Origin: Bryopsis sp. KO-2023 | Taxonomy: Eukaryota > Chlorophyta > Ulvophyceae > Bryopsidales > Bryopsidaceae | Assembly: GCA_030272585.1 (NCBI GenBank) | Contig: BSYQ01000013.1 | Span: forward strand, 992,001 to 1,056,000 | DNA length: 64,000 bases | Direction: 5' to 3' | Shown: piece by piece, positions 41,101 to 52,178 of the stretch | Layout of the letters: each line of letters opens with the position of its first letter | Position numbering within the stretch: position 1 is the first letter of the stretch | Notes under the pieces: model-generated | Databases searched by the model: none | Seen by the model: the letters and a program-made list of their open reading frames with translations, nothing else | What the model was told of the DNA's origin: nothing | Program-made: the position numbers and the translations under genes

Positions 41101-44100
41101 TTTTTCTAAGAAAAAAAGAAAAAAAAATCCATTAAATAATTAGAGCATTGGCATGTTTGGTCCTTTTTTTTTACCCCCTTGAGATAGGGTCGTGAATTAC
41201 ATTTCTTGTATTTTTTTTTTTCCGGGGTGTGTCTTTTAATATTAAGATTGACAAAGAGAATTAAAAAGAAAAGAAAGAAACAATGGTATTGGAGAGAGAG
41301 AATATATATATATTTTTGGTTAAACAAAAGTGGTTTGGTTGAAATCGAATCAAGAAAAAATCGAAAAAGAAAAAAAAAAGAGAGGGGGAAAATACTGCAA
41401 AAACAAAAAAAAACATCGGTACCTTTTTTTCTCTCACTCGAAAAAGAAAACTACTCAATATAATAAAGAGGAGTGGAACAAAAAGGAAAATGAAAAAAAA
41501 AAGAACTATATGGAGGCGAGGCCTTTTTTTTTCTCTGTCTGTCTATGTGCGATCTTTTTCGGCAAAGAGTCAGAAAAAAAAACGGGGGGGGGGAAGGTTT
41601 TTATGTGTTGGGAAAACATCAACTTTTGGTTATATAGGGAAAAAAAGGGGGGGGGGGAGGGGGTTAAAAGGAAGGACACTAAACTCCCGACTCTGGAATT
41701 ATCCATTAAAAAAATAAATAAATAGAACACACATGGGGAAAGTGACGCTTTTTTTGTTTTTAAATGTGGAAATCGCATTCTGATATCTGTGGATACGGTT
41801 TCGGCTCCAAGGTTTTTTAGCTATGATCTGAAAAGAAAAAAAAAAGCTTTTTTCCAAAGAAAACCATGGGTTTTGGATGGATGATTCTTGAGAAAGGAGT
41901 GTTTCTAGGGAAAGAGAAGAGTTCCTTTTTCTTCGATAGGAAAGGAATTCCTTTGGATAGTGCACTTTATTTATTCGAAGGGAAAAAGTGTGAGAAAAGT
42001 GTGGAAATATATATTTGTATATGTCAATATATGTTACTACGTGAGATATATAGGTATGCAGGTATATATGTACATTTCGTGTTTTTACGCACCACATATG
42101 AAGGGGACTTTTTCTTTTTTGGTTCAAAAAAGTCCGAGGGGAGAATCTATACCACATCAAAAAAAGAATTGTGAGAGCACACTCTTTTTTTGTTTTGTTT
42201 AGGTTTTTCTGCTGTATTTTAATTTCCGGAGTCCGCTGTTTCGAACGAGAAGGAATGATCTTTTTGAAAATATGTGGGCTGGTTTCTTTGGGTTTTTTTT
42301 TGTTCTCCTTTTGATTCGAATATTTTTTTTTTGTCGCAATTGGAAAACAATTGCTCGACGAAAAACCAAACCGTATAGAGAGGGGGCCAAAGTCGACATC
42401 GTGGGTTGAATCTTTTTTTTTTTTTTTTCCTTTTGAAAAAAGGAAAATGGTATTTTAACACCGTCGTTGCGATTTGATTACGAGTTGCTTGCAATATGTG
42501 TTTTTTTTTCTTTCTTTTTTCCTCAAAAGAAAGAAGGAAAAAAAAATGTGACTAGTCAGAAAGGGGGAAAAAACACGTTTTCTGAAAAAAAAGTACAGAG
42601 GAAAAGGGAGTGTTTCGGGGGGTTGTCTATGGCTGTCGATTTGGCAAACCTTTTTTTTTGTATCCTATATTTCAAAGGGTGGGGTGGGTAGACTTTTAAA
42701 TGCATGTTTTGCAGACATGGTCGGTGTTGGGTTTTTTTCCCCTTCTTTTTCATCAAAAAGACAGAGAAAAAAAAACTCACCAAAAAAAGCAAACTGCTTC
42801 CTGGACCTATGCAGGGTTTTGACGCCACCAGATGTTTTGGTGAATAATATATGGGTTTTTTTTATATAAAAAAACACACAAAGAAAAAGTCGCCGATGGC
42901 GAAAGAAAATTGAAGATGGTGTTTTTTCTCGAAAGTTATTTTTGGGGGTAAATCGGAAATCAAGGTTAGGTATTATATCATGGGATTCAAATGGTGCGAG
43001 GGCTTTAAGGGAGTTTTTGTTTCTCCTTCGGAGCAAAACAAAGAAAAAAAAAACTCTGTAGCTGAAGTTGGGGAAAACTTGCCCCAACTAATTTAAAGAG
43101 ATAAAAATTGGGAAAAGAAAATTGCCAGTGTGCGTGTCCGTATATGAATCACAGTTTTTTTGTTTGTTTTTTTGCAAATGAGGGGCTGTTTCTGTTTTTT
43201 CTTTTTTTGCAAGAAAAAGAAAATATGGAAAATTCTAACTGCTGTTATTGTCACTGGGTGGGGGTTAGGGATAACTGACTGCCGATCCGTCCCTCTGCAA
43301 AAAAAAAAGAAAAACTGGATTGTTCATTCTAGAAACTTGCAAAAAAACTGAATTGGATTTTTTGTCTTCAGTTTCAGTTTCTCAACTTTTTTTCTTCTGC
43401 TGTTGAGGGGGAGGGGGGGAGCGAAAGCTGAAAAATGGATTCCACTTAGGGAAAAGAGGATTTCTTTTTCTTTTCCCAGCTGGAATAAGGAATCCTTTTC
43501 TGTGTTGTATGTGCGACACTGCTGCTTTTTGCTTATTTTGGAGAAGCCCCTTCATGTCTTTTTTTGAAAAAAGAGTGTTTTGTTTCCAAAATAAAAACGG
43601 AGAAATGTTGGAAACCTAGAGAAATCTCATGACCGAGGAAGCCAGAAGGCTGGCAAATGTAATCACACAGTTTTTGAAAAATTATGCTGAGGAAAAGGGC
43701 TGGGGGGGGAATCAGAATTCCTGGTGTTTTCCAGGGGTCTGACTGGAGGGGTGGAATTGTGGAAGGTTATTGCTGTGGGTACAAATTTGTCAATCGAGAA
43801 GCGAAACCAAACCCACTCGAAGCTCTCACCGTTTCTGATAAGGTCTCCACCACTGAAATCTCCGGGGCTTGATTTTATCACTGTCAAACAGAAATTGACT
43901 CCCAAACTTCACAGGAATACTTTTCATTGCACTATGTATACAACCATGCTACCCCAAGAAAAATAACCTCAGTCTTAGGATTATGCAGAGATTCATTTCG
44001 GTCAGGTTGGCATCAACATTGGGGTTTGGGGGTGGGTGGAAAGGGGATATTGTTCCAGAGTTTCTTTCCTTTTTATTTATCACTGGGAAAATTCAATTTT

Positions 44101-44516
44101 TTCCCTTCATGGTTGGTGGTTTTCATACATGGATGCAAAGCGTGTTGGGCGGCATCTTCGCACATACTTATGTTTGCTTAAATCATCTACATGAATTGTG
44201 GTTCCTTGCTTGATTGTGACAACGAACTTTTTCAAGTGGTTTTTCTTTTCTTTTGTACAAACGCTTGATCTTTTGCATCACTATCATCTGAATATCTCCT
44301 TTCGAGATAGGTGGTGTTTTGATGCTCAGAAATTATTGGGACCGTGATGGTTTTCTTGCGAGGGAAAAATGTTATTACAGTCCTTAAAAGAGAAGGAGAC
44401 TAGATAAAATCCATCACAAAACAAACAAGGGTTTCTTGAACGAAAGAGACACAACCAAAAGGAAGGAATGATATCGAAATCGAAAATTACAGCAGGAAAT
44501 TGCACATGAACCCACA
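35115..44516. other. Gene-free, homopolymer-rich and C-poor stretch
   Basis: No frame here has the composition or motifs of a gene; the many short frames are products of A, T and G runs. Until about 43.6 kb the plus strand is markedly short of C, with poly-A, poly-T and poly-G tracts. The same asymmetry surrounds plus-strand genes elsewhere, so the stretch may be transcribed rightward (long 3' region, introns or a non-coding RNA). Small microsatellites (GATA near 38205, TA near 40460) occur. Confidence 0.5.
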
Positions 44517-45023
44517 ATGATTTTGCTCGCATTTCTTACGTCCCAAAGACAGCACAACATTCAAAGGTCTCCGCATACCAACACGAAAACCCTGACCCAA
44601 TTATTGGCCACACAAAATCCACCACCACCACCAGGTCCGCCTTTTTTTGAGCTAACCTGGGAAAATAAGCATACAATCAGCAGAGGACCTATGAGTTCAG
44701 AAAATCTTGGATATCAAACGGAAAACGTGGAAAGAATAATGTATCCAGAATGCCCCAGAAGCCATGAATTGCTCGCCTCCCGCTTGTTGCAACTTCTTGG
44801 AGCATCCTTCCGTGTTCACCCTCTCTGGCCAGAGTGCTTCTGGCCAGAGTGCTGTGGCCGGATGGATGATTGGGGACGAATCAAAGACAGGTCCGGATGG
44901 AAGACTGGATGTAGCCACAGGCTTGCTGGTATGAGGAAACGAAGCTCGCCCGGAAGCGATGTTTTTGCATGCCTCCAGTGTCCAAAATGTCGAACCAATC
45001 TTCCAGTTCCCGCTGAATTTTAA
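44517..45023 (+). CDS. Hypothetical ORF, uncertain
   Basis: 168-codon frame from ATG 44517 in a stretch with more balanced base composition than its left flank. The C-terminus has CLQCPKCRTNLP, a CxxC pair, and the middle has a short internal duplication (PLWPECFWPECCG) from a repeated ctggccagagtg. No family is recognised, and a minus-strand reading is also partly open. It may be an exon or chance. Confidence 0.25.
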   Translation: MILLAFLTSQRQHNIQRSPHTNTKTLTQLLATQNPPPPPGPPFFELTWENKHTISRGPMSSENLGYQTENVERIMYPECPRSHELLASRLLQLLGASFRVHPLWPECFWPECCGRMDDWGRIKDRSGWKTGCSHRLAGMRKRSSPGSDVFACLQCPKCRTNLPVPAEF

Positions 45024-45729
45024 GCTTGTTTACCTTTGAATGTTGTGCCGCTGGCTTCCCTCCAAATTCAAATATACTCCTTCCCCTCCCGCACCCTTTT
45101 TTTCCCTTTTTTCAATTTTCAAACCCCAAAACACTCAGAAAATGCGTGCAGAAACTGCCAGCCTATTTACCCCATAGCATTTAGCTATGATATGCTAATT
45201 TGAAAAACCCTCCAAAAATATATCCTTCACTACCTTCCAAAGTTGGCATTATTGGACATTTTCCTCCTCCCCTTTTTTTTTGGTTTTTGAATTTTTCATT
45301 TCCCTCCTGCCACATGGCTTTCAACTTTCACCAGTTTGATTGGCAAAGCCAAATATAGAAAAAGAAAAACTACTGCCCTCCCTCGCCACTGATAAAATTT
45401 CCCCCCTGAATTTAGAATTAAACCCCCCTAAAAGATGTTACTTCTTCCTTTCTCTTTTTTCAGATTCTTTCCAAGATCTGCCTCTGATGGACTGCTTTTC
45501 ATGTTTCGAAGAGAATCACCGCTGCCCCCTTCTTGATTCTGCTTCTTTTTTTTTTTTGGTAAAAACATATTTCTTTTCGTTTTCCCCCTTTTTGGGGTCC
45601 ATGTTTCGAATCTTCCTTTCCCAAAGCTCCTCCGATAAATCGAAACTTCCTGAGATATCGAACTCAACCAGGCCCACTCCAACAAAGTTCCGCTCCCACT
45701 CTCAATCGAACGCTTCATCGAATCGCCAC
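45024..45729. other. 3' flank of the PIP-box gene
   Basis: Mostly non-coding. A minus-strand frame continues as a lysine-rich segment downstream of the PIP-box stop, probably 3' untranslated sequence. Confidence 0.35.
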
Positions 45730-46221
45730 TCAAATCCTTCGCCTTTTGTCTCGACCTTGGCGTTCGGAGCCGTCGACGTCGTCGATTCTTCGTTTCCTTT
45801 TGAAACGCTCCAATTCGGCCTCGCTGTATTTTTTCGCCTGCCCATCCACGACCTCGGTACCTTGGCTCACGCGATTTCTCCCTTGGCCATGAGTCGATTC
45901 GGCCGTGTCTTCCAAATCCTCCTTGCCAGCAACCGCCTGTTCCGACCCTGCGGTGGTCCCGCGCTCAGCCACAACCGCCACATGACGCCACCAGTCCGAA
46001 GGGCTCCATGCAGGCACGGAAACTTCGGGTGCTGGGCCAGGTGACGGGGGTGCAGCCACGGTGGCCTGCGCTTGAATTATACCCAAGATTGGCCGCTGGT
46101 TCGCGCGTGGCTTCGTCGATACACGGGCCTTGTTAATCACTCCTGGCTCCACCGATTTTTTTCCCCATGAAGCAAAAAAGCCGGCGAGGGTTGCCTGGTG
46201 CTCATTGTCGCCCTTCTCCAT
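45730..46221 (-). CDS. Small basic protein with N-terminal PCNA-interacting (PIP) box
   Basis: 163 residues from ATG 46221; the frame is open further upstream to about 46338. Residues 9-16 read QATLAGFF, a canonical Qxx[LIM]xx[FY][FY] PIP box, followed by ASWGKK. The rest is low-complexity (Pro/Ala/Glu) with a strongly basic C-terminus (RFKRKRRIDDVDG ... GRDKRRRI) that looks like a nuclear localisation signal. PIP boxes dock replication and repair proteins on the PCNA clamp. No catalytic domain is visible, so it may be a small PCNA-associated factor or the first exon of a larger protein such as a ligase or polymerase subunit. Confidence 0.55.
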   Translation of the reverse strand: MEKGDNEHQATLAGFFASWGKKSVEPGVINKARVSTKPRANQRPILGIIQAQATVAAPPSPGPAPEVSVPAWSPSDWWRHVAVVAERGTTAGSEQAVAGKEDLEDTAESTHGQGRNRVSQGTEVVDGQAKKYSEAELERFKRKRRIDDVDGSERQGRDKRRRI

Positions 46222-48200
46222 TTGTGTTTCTCGGTTTGTTTGCTGAATACTGAAGAGAACTCGATGCAAATTAACTCGGAATCGGTCGGTGAAAAAGAAG
46301 GTGGATTGCACCCAAACGCCACTTTTATGAGCCGCCAAACGCTCGCTTCCACTGTCCCATCATGAATCAATCAATTCAATTGATTTGATTCAATTATTCC
46401 TGACGAAGGCTCCTGTTGTATATGCTTCTGCGCATGTAATTTTTGGTTTGGTTTGTTTTCTGTTTCGAAACCTGGTCCACAGAAATGGTTTGGGTACAGT
46501 ATGGAGCCTACACGGTTATTTCGTGCACTGAACGGTTATGTAGGGGTCGCACTCCAGTTTTCGTTATCGTTTTTTGGGGGGGTCGTAAACTTTGCTCCCC
46601 TTTGAGAATACCACACCTCTCTAAATACCCCTCTCTCACCAACTGCGAGTCCCTAGCTAGGCTATAGCAGGCCTGCTCCGAAACCATGTAAAATTTCTCT
46701 TTCCACTGAAACTGTTTTCTTCCAGAAACGAGATGAACAAGGTCACCTTCTCTCAAAATAGTCTGTCTGAAGTATTTTCCCTTCCTTTTTAGTATCCTAG
46801 GTAGTATCCCCAGCTTGCATCGATTGTGTTTTACAAAACATTGATCAATTCACAGAATCCCACTTCCATGCCCCCTTAAGGGCAAGCTTGCATCCAGTCG
46901 CGATTCAAATTGGTTTTACAGTGTGTCATTTACTCTTTACGGATTTGTTTCTTTGGCAGGCACCAATGTCGTTAATATACTGATGTTTTTCGAAAAAACA
47001 TATACTTAGTAGAAATTAAGTCACAGAAAACTGCACTTTACAAGAAATTATTCCGGCTCATGTCTCTTAATTTTTATTCTTGCTTGAGAATATTCAGCTC
47101 ACTGAACAACAATACTCTGCCACATGAAAGCAAAGAGAAATGCTCAGCTTGAAATTTGCCAATCTGCACCCAATCCCCTAAACCTGGAAACAAACACTGA
47201 CAACTTGTCAAGCTTGATTAAGTCACATCGTTTCGTCCTATTGACCTGGGTAGCATTTGTTCTGATTTCCAAGAATTTGACCAGCTCTAAAACTTGTCGC
47301 TGGTGATTATAGGTATCAATTTAAAGCTCAAAAGAAAGATCTCGAAACCAATTCGTTTCAGACATTTATAAATGTATGAACCCCTTTCTTTTCGGTTCGG
47401 AAAACCCCTATCGATATCGATCGGATAGCCGAATAGGAGATTTCAGATGTCAGAGGTATATCCCATGCGTTTGAAACCCGCTAGAAAACACAATTTCAAA
47501 CTTTCACACTTTTTTTTAATTCTGTAGCCATGTGTATTTGTGTGTAGGTTTCCGTCCCACCATGATTTCAGCGAGAAAAACTGTGTATCTGTGTGTATTT
47601 GTCTGTAGCTTTCCGTCTACCATATTTCTAGCGAGATTCCAGCAGGCATTCTGCGCTGCAACAGAGCTAGGTTTCATTCCATCAACCGTTACAATGGTGA
47701 CACAACCGTTGAATGATTTCTCAAGGTGCGGGCGCCTCTGGAGGGTTTTTATTTCATAAGCGCGCCAAGGCAAGGTTTTGGAGGTGTTTGCAGTGGTAAG
47801 GATTTTTTTTTTTTTGGCGGAGTCAAAAGGGATAGAGAGTGCGGGTCAAAAGGCTAGGCTCTAATGCGTCGATTTGTAAACATCGTGCAGATAGAGAAAG
47901 GGTGTGGTTGAGGAGGAAGACGTCTCAGCACGACGAATGATCATCTGGCTCCGTTGCCTCAGGTGAGGATGTGGTTTGGTATTTTTTATGTAATTGATGT
48001 TTGTTTGTTTGTTTGGTATTTTTCATTGATGGAAAATAAGGCCTTAATTAAGTGAACAAGCTTGTTCATTGCTACAAAGTCTGACGATAACTCAAAAGGG
48101 AAATGTAAGTTGTTGCTGAGACAGGAAAAAATGATTCAAACTCGTCTACGGCACTTTATAATGGATTCGCTGCCACTGATCGGTGTTAATATCTTTTCAG
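46222..48200. other. Intergenic region with a short tandem duplication
   Basis: No supported gene. Two copies of a 60-65-bp unit (tgtgtatttgt...tttccgtc...agcgaga) lie at about 47530-47640. Candidate donors GTGAGG near 47960 and GTAAGT near 48105 may belong to 5' exons of the downstream plus-strand gene, but I could not phase them. Confidence 0.4.
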
Positions 48201-49324
48201 GGGCTGTTATTTCTGATCAAAAAAAAGCATCGCACAGCAAGGGTGACCTGCCTCGACTGAATGGGACGAGCTCTGGAACAGGGGCATCCTTATTTAGCTA
48301 GTGCCCTGAGCCATGTCAATAAAAACCTCAGGGGAAACACCTGCAGGTCAAAAAGTACACAAAAAAAGGCAAAGCCGCCTTGGAATTCATCCTTCTGGGT
48401 GACGTACAAACCCAAGTTTCCAAACGAGGTTAATCGTGAAGGAGTCAAGAAAATGGACCGGCCAGGACGTGTCCCCAGCAGGCAGTGTTGTCCATTGATA
48501 ATGCCCAACATAAGGCTGGGAGCAGAATATGTGCCCGACAAGAGTAAGAATGTAAAAGCGAAGAGGAGTGATAAACCTGAGGACAAATTCAAACGGATGC
48601 ACGCACTGCGAGAGAAGGCTGCTAAGGATCGTGCATTTACAAAAATGCACTTTCCAGGGCTCACAAAGGAGCAGGAGCTTTTGTGCGATCGGCTTCGAGA
48701 ACGTTACGGCCAGCCTGAGGTAGATCACCGAAGCACAACCTTTCAGTGGGTGCCTGTACACCAAAAACTTATAGCCCGGCAGAAGACCATTGAAACAGAA
48801 ACCTTTTGCAGGTGCGCTCAGCGTGCAGTCGGCCGGACAATAGACCAAGTGGAGTGAAGCTCACGGCGGTGAACACACCCAACGGCAAGCCTCGGACGAA
48901 GAAATCTCATGGAATAAACAGCGGCCAAATGAAGGTCCACACTGTTCATTTCTGCGCCTCGCCTCCTGAACTGTCCAAAGCTATGCAAAAACAGATAAAC
49001 GAGCCTGCCGATCGCAGCTTGAAGAAGTTCCAGACTTTGCGGCGACGAGCTTCTCCGATAGGTGGAATAAATGATAGATCACGTGGGGATTCGTCGAAGC
49101 GGAAGGCGTATGAACAGGCACAGGCCATGCTGAAACAAGAAGTGACTTTGCCGCCAGCCCTAATGGCTGACGATCCTGAGGGGGTTCCGCAAGAGGATGT
49201 GCAGTTGCAAAAGCTACTCAAAGAGCGCCACGAAGAAATGGAAAGGCTGACAAGCGCTGCTACAGCAGTGAATCGAGAAGAAAACATGGGTTCAACAGTG
49301 ATCTCATTGGAGGGGGACATATGA
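48201..49324 (+). CDS. Probable 5' exons of the homeodomain-like gene, or a separate basic protein
   Basis: A strong acceptor (atcttttcag, ending 48200) opens sequence of coding-like composition. One frame runs to 48857 with a basic region (VPDKSKNVKAKRSDKPEDKFKRMHALREKAAKDR). A second runs from about 48811 to 49324 with SLKKFQTLRRRASP and a helical acidic segment (LQKLLKERHEEMERLTSAA). The change of frame near 48810 falls at a ttttgcag acceptor, suggesting a short intron I cannot place. Another acceptor (tttgttgcag) near 49394 opens a further possible exon. No family is recognised. Confidence 0.4.
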
Positions 49325-50189
49325 TTGATTTTAGGGGTGGAGTTGGTTAGTCGGGGCTTCTTTTTCTTTTTGCCTTTGTTTCTTTTGTTGCAGTATGGTG
49401 CTGTTGAATGTTTGTATATGCAAATGGATGTTGGGGATAATGTGAGTGGAAGAATTGGGGTCACCGCCTTTTTCCAAGCTTTGAATGCCCAGCGTTCAAG
49501 TTTTCGTTCACGAAATCCGACAGTTGGGGCACAGGCACCCAAAGATATTCCTCCACCTACCCCAACATACTCTGCAGCTAGGACTGACGCGAAATCTGGA
49601 GGTGGGCTCCCTTACTGGAGCGTCATTCTCCAGTGCACCAAACGCGCAACTTGTGGACAGCAGCACACGTTATCAGTCCAGCACACAGCAACAGTCGGAT
49701 GATCGCGATTCAACTGAAATTTGCTCCATCAAATTTGTTGTGGTCATCTGTCTACATTACCTCAAATGACACCTGGTTCAACGAAATCGAGTCATAGTTT
49801 CTGGCGGAGACCGCACGTGGTGCTTCCTCCGCTCAACCATGATGGCAAACCTTCGCGTTGCGGGAACGCCTTGTCCTAAGCATGCTTTCCAGAGGAGTTT
49901 TCAGAGCAGAGTGTGTCAGACGACGATAAGGGTGCGTAGAAAGTAACGTGAGATCTTGAACAAAAAAGGAAAGGAAAAGAATAGATCATAATGGCATGCC
50001 ATGTCTACTCTCTGAAACATAGTCATAAAATCTTCGTCTGACATGTTTTTATTATTGGTATAAAAGTTGGTGTCAATACCCAAGACAGTTGGAAAAAAAA
50101 ATCAGAATTGTTTTTGAAAATTATATTTATTTATTTATTTATTGCCTCATTGGTGAAATTGAAGGGACGTGCCCATTTTCGTATTTCAG

Positions 50190-52178
50190 CAAACCTCGCC
50201 AATCTACAGTCGTGGCAAGTTGCCAAGCTTCAGGATGCCTATATTAAAGGAAGGAAAAAATTCAAGGTGAAAAACCCAAAACAAAACAAAACAAACAGCT
50301 GCAAGTGGTGGTGATGCTTTTTCGAAGACGTGGGGCACAACTTCGAAAAAATTGTTTTGGTTTAGTGAACGGCTGTGTTTTGCTGGATCATTTTTTTTTT
50401 TAAATTAATTTTTTGGATATTGCCAGCCTTCAGTTGTGAGATGGGAACAGTTTTGATTTTTTTTTAATTAATTTCTACTTGGAGGTGCCTGAGTGACTGT
50501 TTCCTCAGTTGTTTTTTCATCAAAAACTGTTTTTTTTCCTTCCAACCATGGGTGGAAATTTTCTCCCTTCTGTTTATGTATATTATTGTATTATACATAC
50601 AGAATAATAGTGACAGTTTTTTTATTATTTTTTTTTAAGCGAGTAGGTTTGTTCTGTTTTTTTCCAGGTCAAAGAATTGTGTGATGCTGTCGACTTGCCA
50701 AGGGACGTGGTTTTCGACTGGATGAAAGATTTTGATGAACTTGACGAAAGGTGTGCTACAGGCACCTCCTTTTTTTTTTTTTTTACTTGTAATTTTCTTT
50801 GTTACATACTTCAACTAGAAAAATGAAGAACAAGCACATCCCTCATCAACCCTGATTTTGCAGAAGCTACAACTTCATCTGATCTATGGAATTTCATGGC
50901 CACATGCCTTTTTTTTTTCTGAATGGAAAAATTAATGCACCGATATCTTTGATAGTATCGTTGAACGGGCGGGGGGGGAGTTTATTTTTTTCTTGTGTAC
51001 GCATTTTTCTATGTCTGTTCATGTAAGTATTTTAAATCCTTGGGGTTTCAGTACACGGAAGAATGTATTGGAAACTCGGGCGGCATCCCGAGCAGCAGCG
51101 CAAGAGAGAAGGGAGTATCTCGCTGTGGAAAAGGATAAAATCGTGGAGGACGACGTGACGCTGGATTGGAAAAGTTACATATCCCCAAGAGGTAGTAGAC
51201 AACTGGCTGCAGGCCACAAAAAAAAAACTACTCCTGCAAGTTGTGATTTCGTTCCTATATATTTTTATACAAATATATATCTATATGTATGTATGTATTT
51301 TTTTTTTCCCTCTTTTTGCACTGCATGACCTCGTTTCCATTGGGGAAGATTCCATTCGAGGAAAAGTTTTTTCGTCTGTTTTTCTTCAATGCTGCCCTTT
51401 TTTTCCCTCGTTGAATTTCCAAACATTGAGGATAGAAACTTACCTTTGGTTTCTTTTCTTTGCTTGGATGGAAATAATACTGTCTGTTAAATAGAAGCAC
51501 ATTTGCCTGTTTTTTTTTTCCCCAGCTCGAATAGCTTCGAAAATGATGAACAAGCCTTTGTCAAAATCGGCGCTGGCCACCATGGAAAAAGTATATGAAT
51601 CCATAAAGTATCCCGACGAAGATGTGATCAGGTAGAGAAGGCATCATATTAATTTCATACATACGATCAAGTGGGCCCCCCCCCCCCCCCCCAAAAAAAA
51701 AAAAAGAAGAAAAGAGTGGCCAGAAGCATTTTTTGTGGAGTTTGTGGTGTCCAATCTGATTTCAAGAATCTACTAAGAAATGAGATTATTATTTTTTCGT
51801 TATTATTTTAATTTGAGAAAATTCCGTTCAACCATTTGGTCTCGTTTTCGGGAACCTTGTTTTTTTTTTTTGGAGAAGTGTAGGGATCGAACGTTTGGAG
51901 AGGATTGTGATGCAAAAAAAAGATTGAATGAACAAAGTTCCTTTGTTTTTTTTGAGGTGGATTCTATTCTGCATGGCAGCTGTGTTGCATTGACGCCTTT
52001 CTGTTTTTTTTTTTGTAGGGATATTTTCGAGCTGCATCGGATTCCTAGAGAAAGGGTCATCAAGTGGTTCCATAAAAAAAGAGACAAAGAGACCAAGAAA
52101 AGGAACAGAACTCTGAAAAGTAAAAGAAGAAAACAGGAAACCGTTGAAAACCACGAGGATCCACACATGGGAGTTTGA
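50190..52178 (+). CDS. Homeodomain-like protein, C-terminal five exons (OCP3-like)
   Basis: Exons 50190-50266, 50668-50750, 51052-51191, 51526-51631 and 52019-52178, all with AG/GT borders and matching phases; stop at 52176. Exons 1-2 encode a degenerate helix-turn-helix (LQSWQVAKLQDAYIKGRKKF, then LPRDVVFDWMKDFDELDE). Exons 4-5 encode a clearer homeodomain-like fold: LSKSALATMEKVYESIKYPDEDVIRDIFEL, then IPRERVIKWFHKKRDKE. The recognition helix has WFHKKR instead of WFxNxR, so the usual Asn51 is Lys. A basic tail (KKRNRTLKSKRRKQ) follows. The second domain resembles the C-terminal homeodomain of plant OCP3-type regulators (recalled, not searched). The first listed exon starts in phase with one base of an unseen upstream exon, so the N-terminus lies further left. 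Confidence 0.75.

Noticed and set aside
35700-43400. Numerous Phe/Lys-rich short frames
   Set aside because: They arise from poly-A and poly-T tracts; no codon-like periodicity or motifs.
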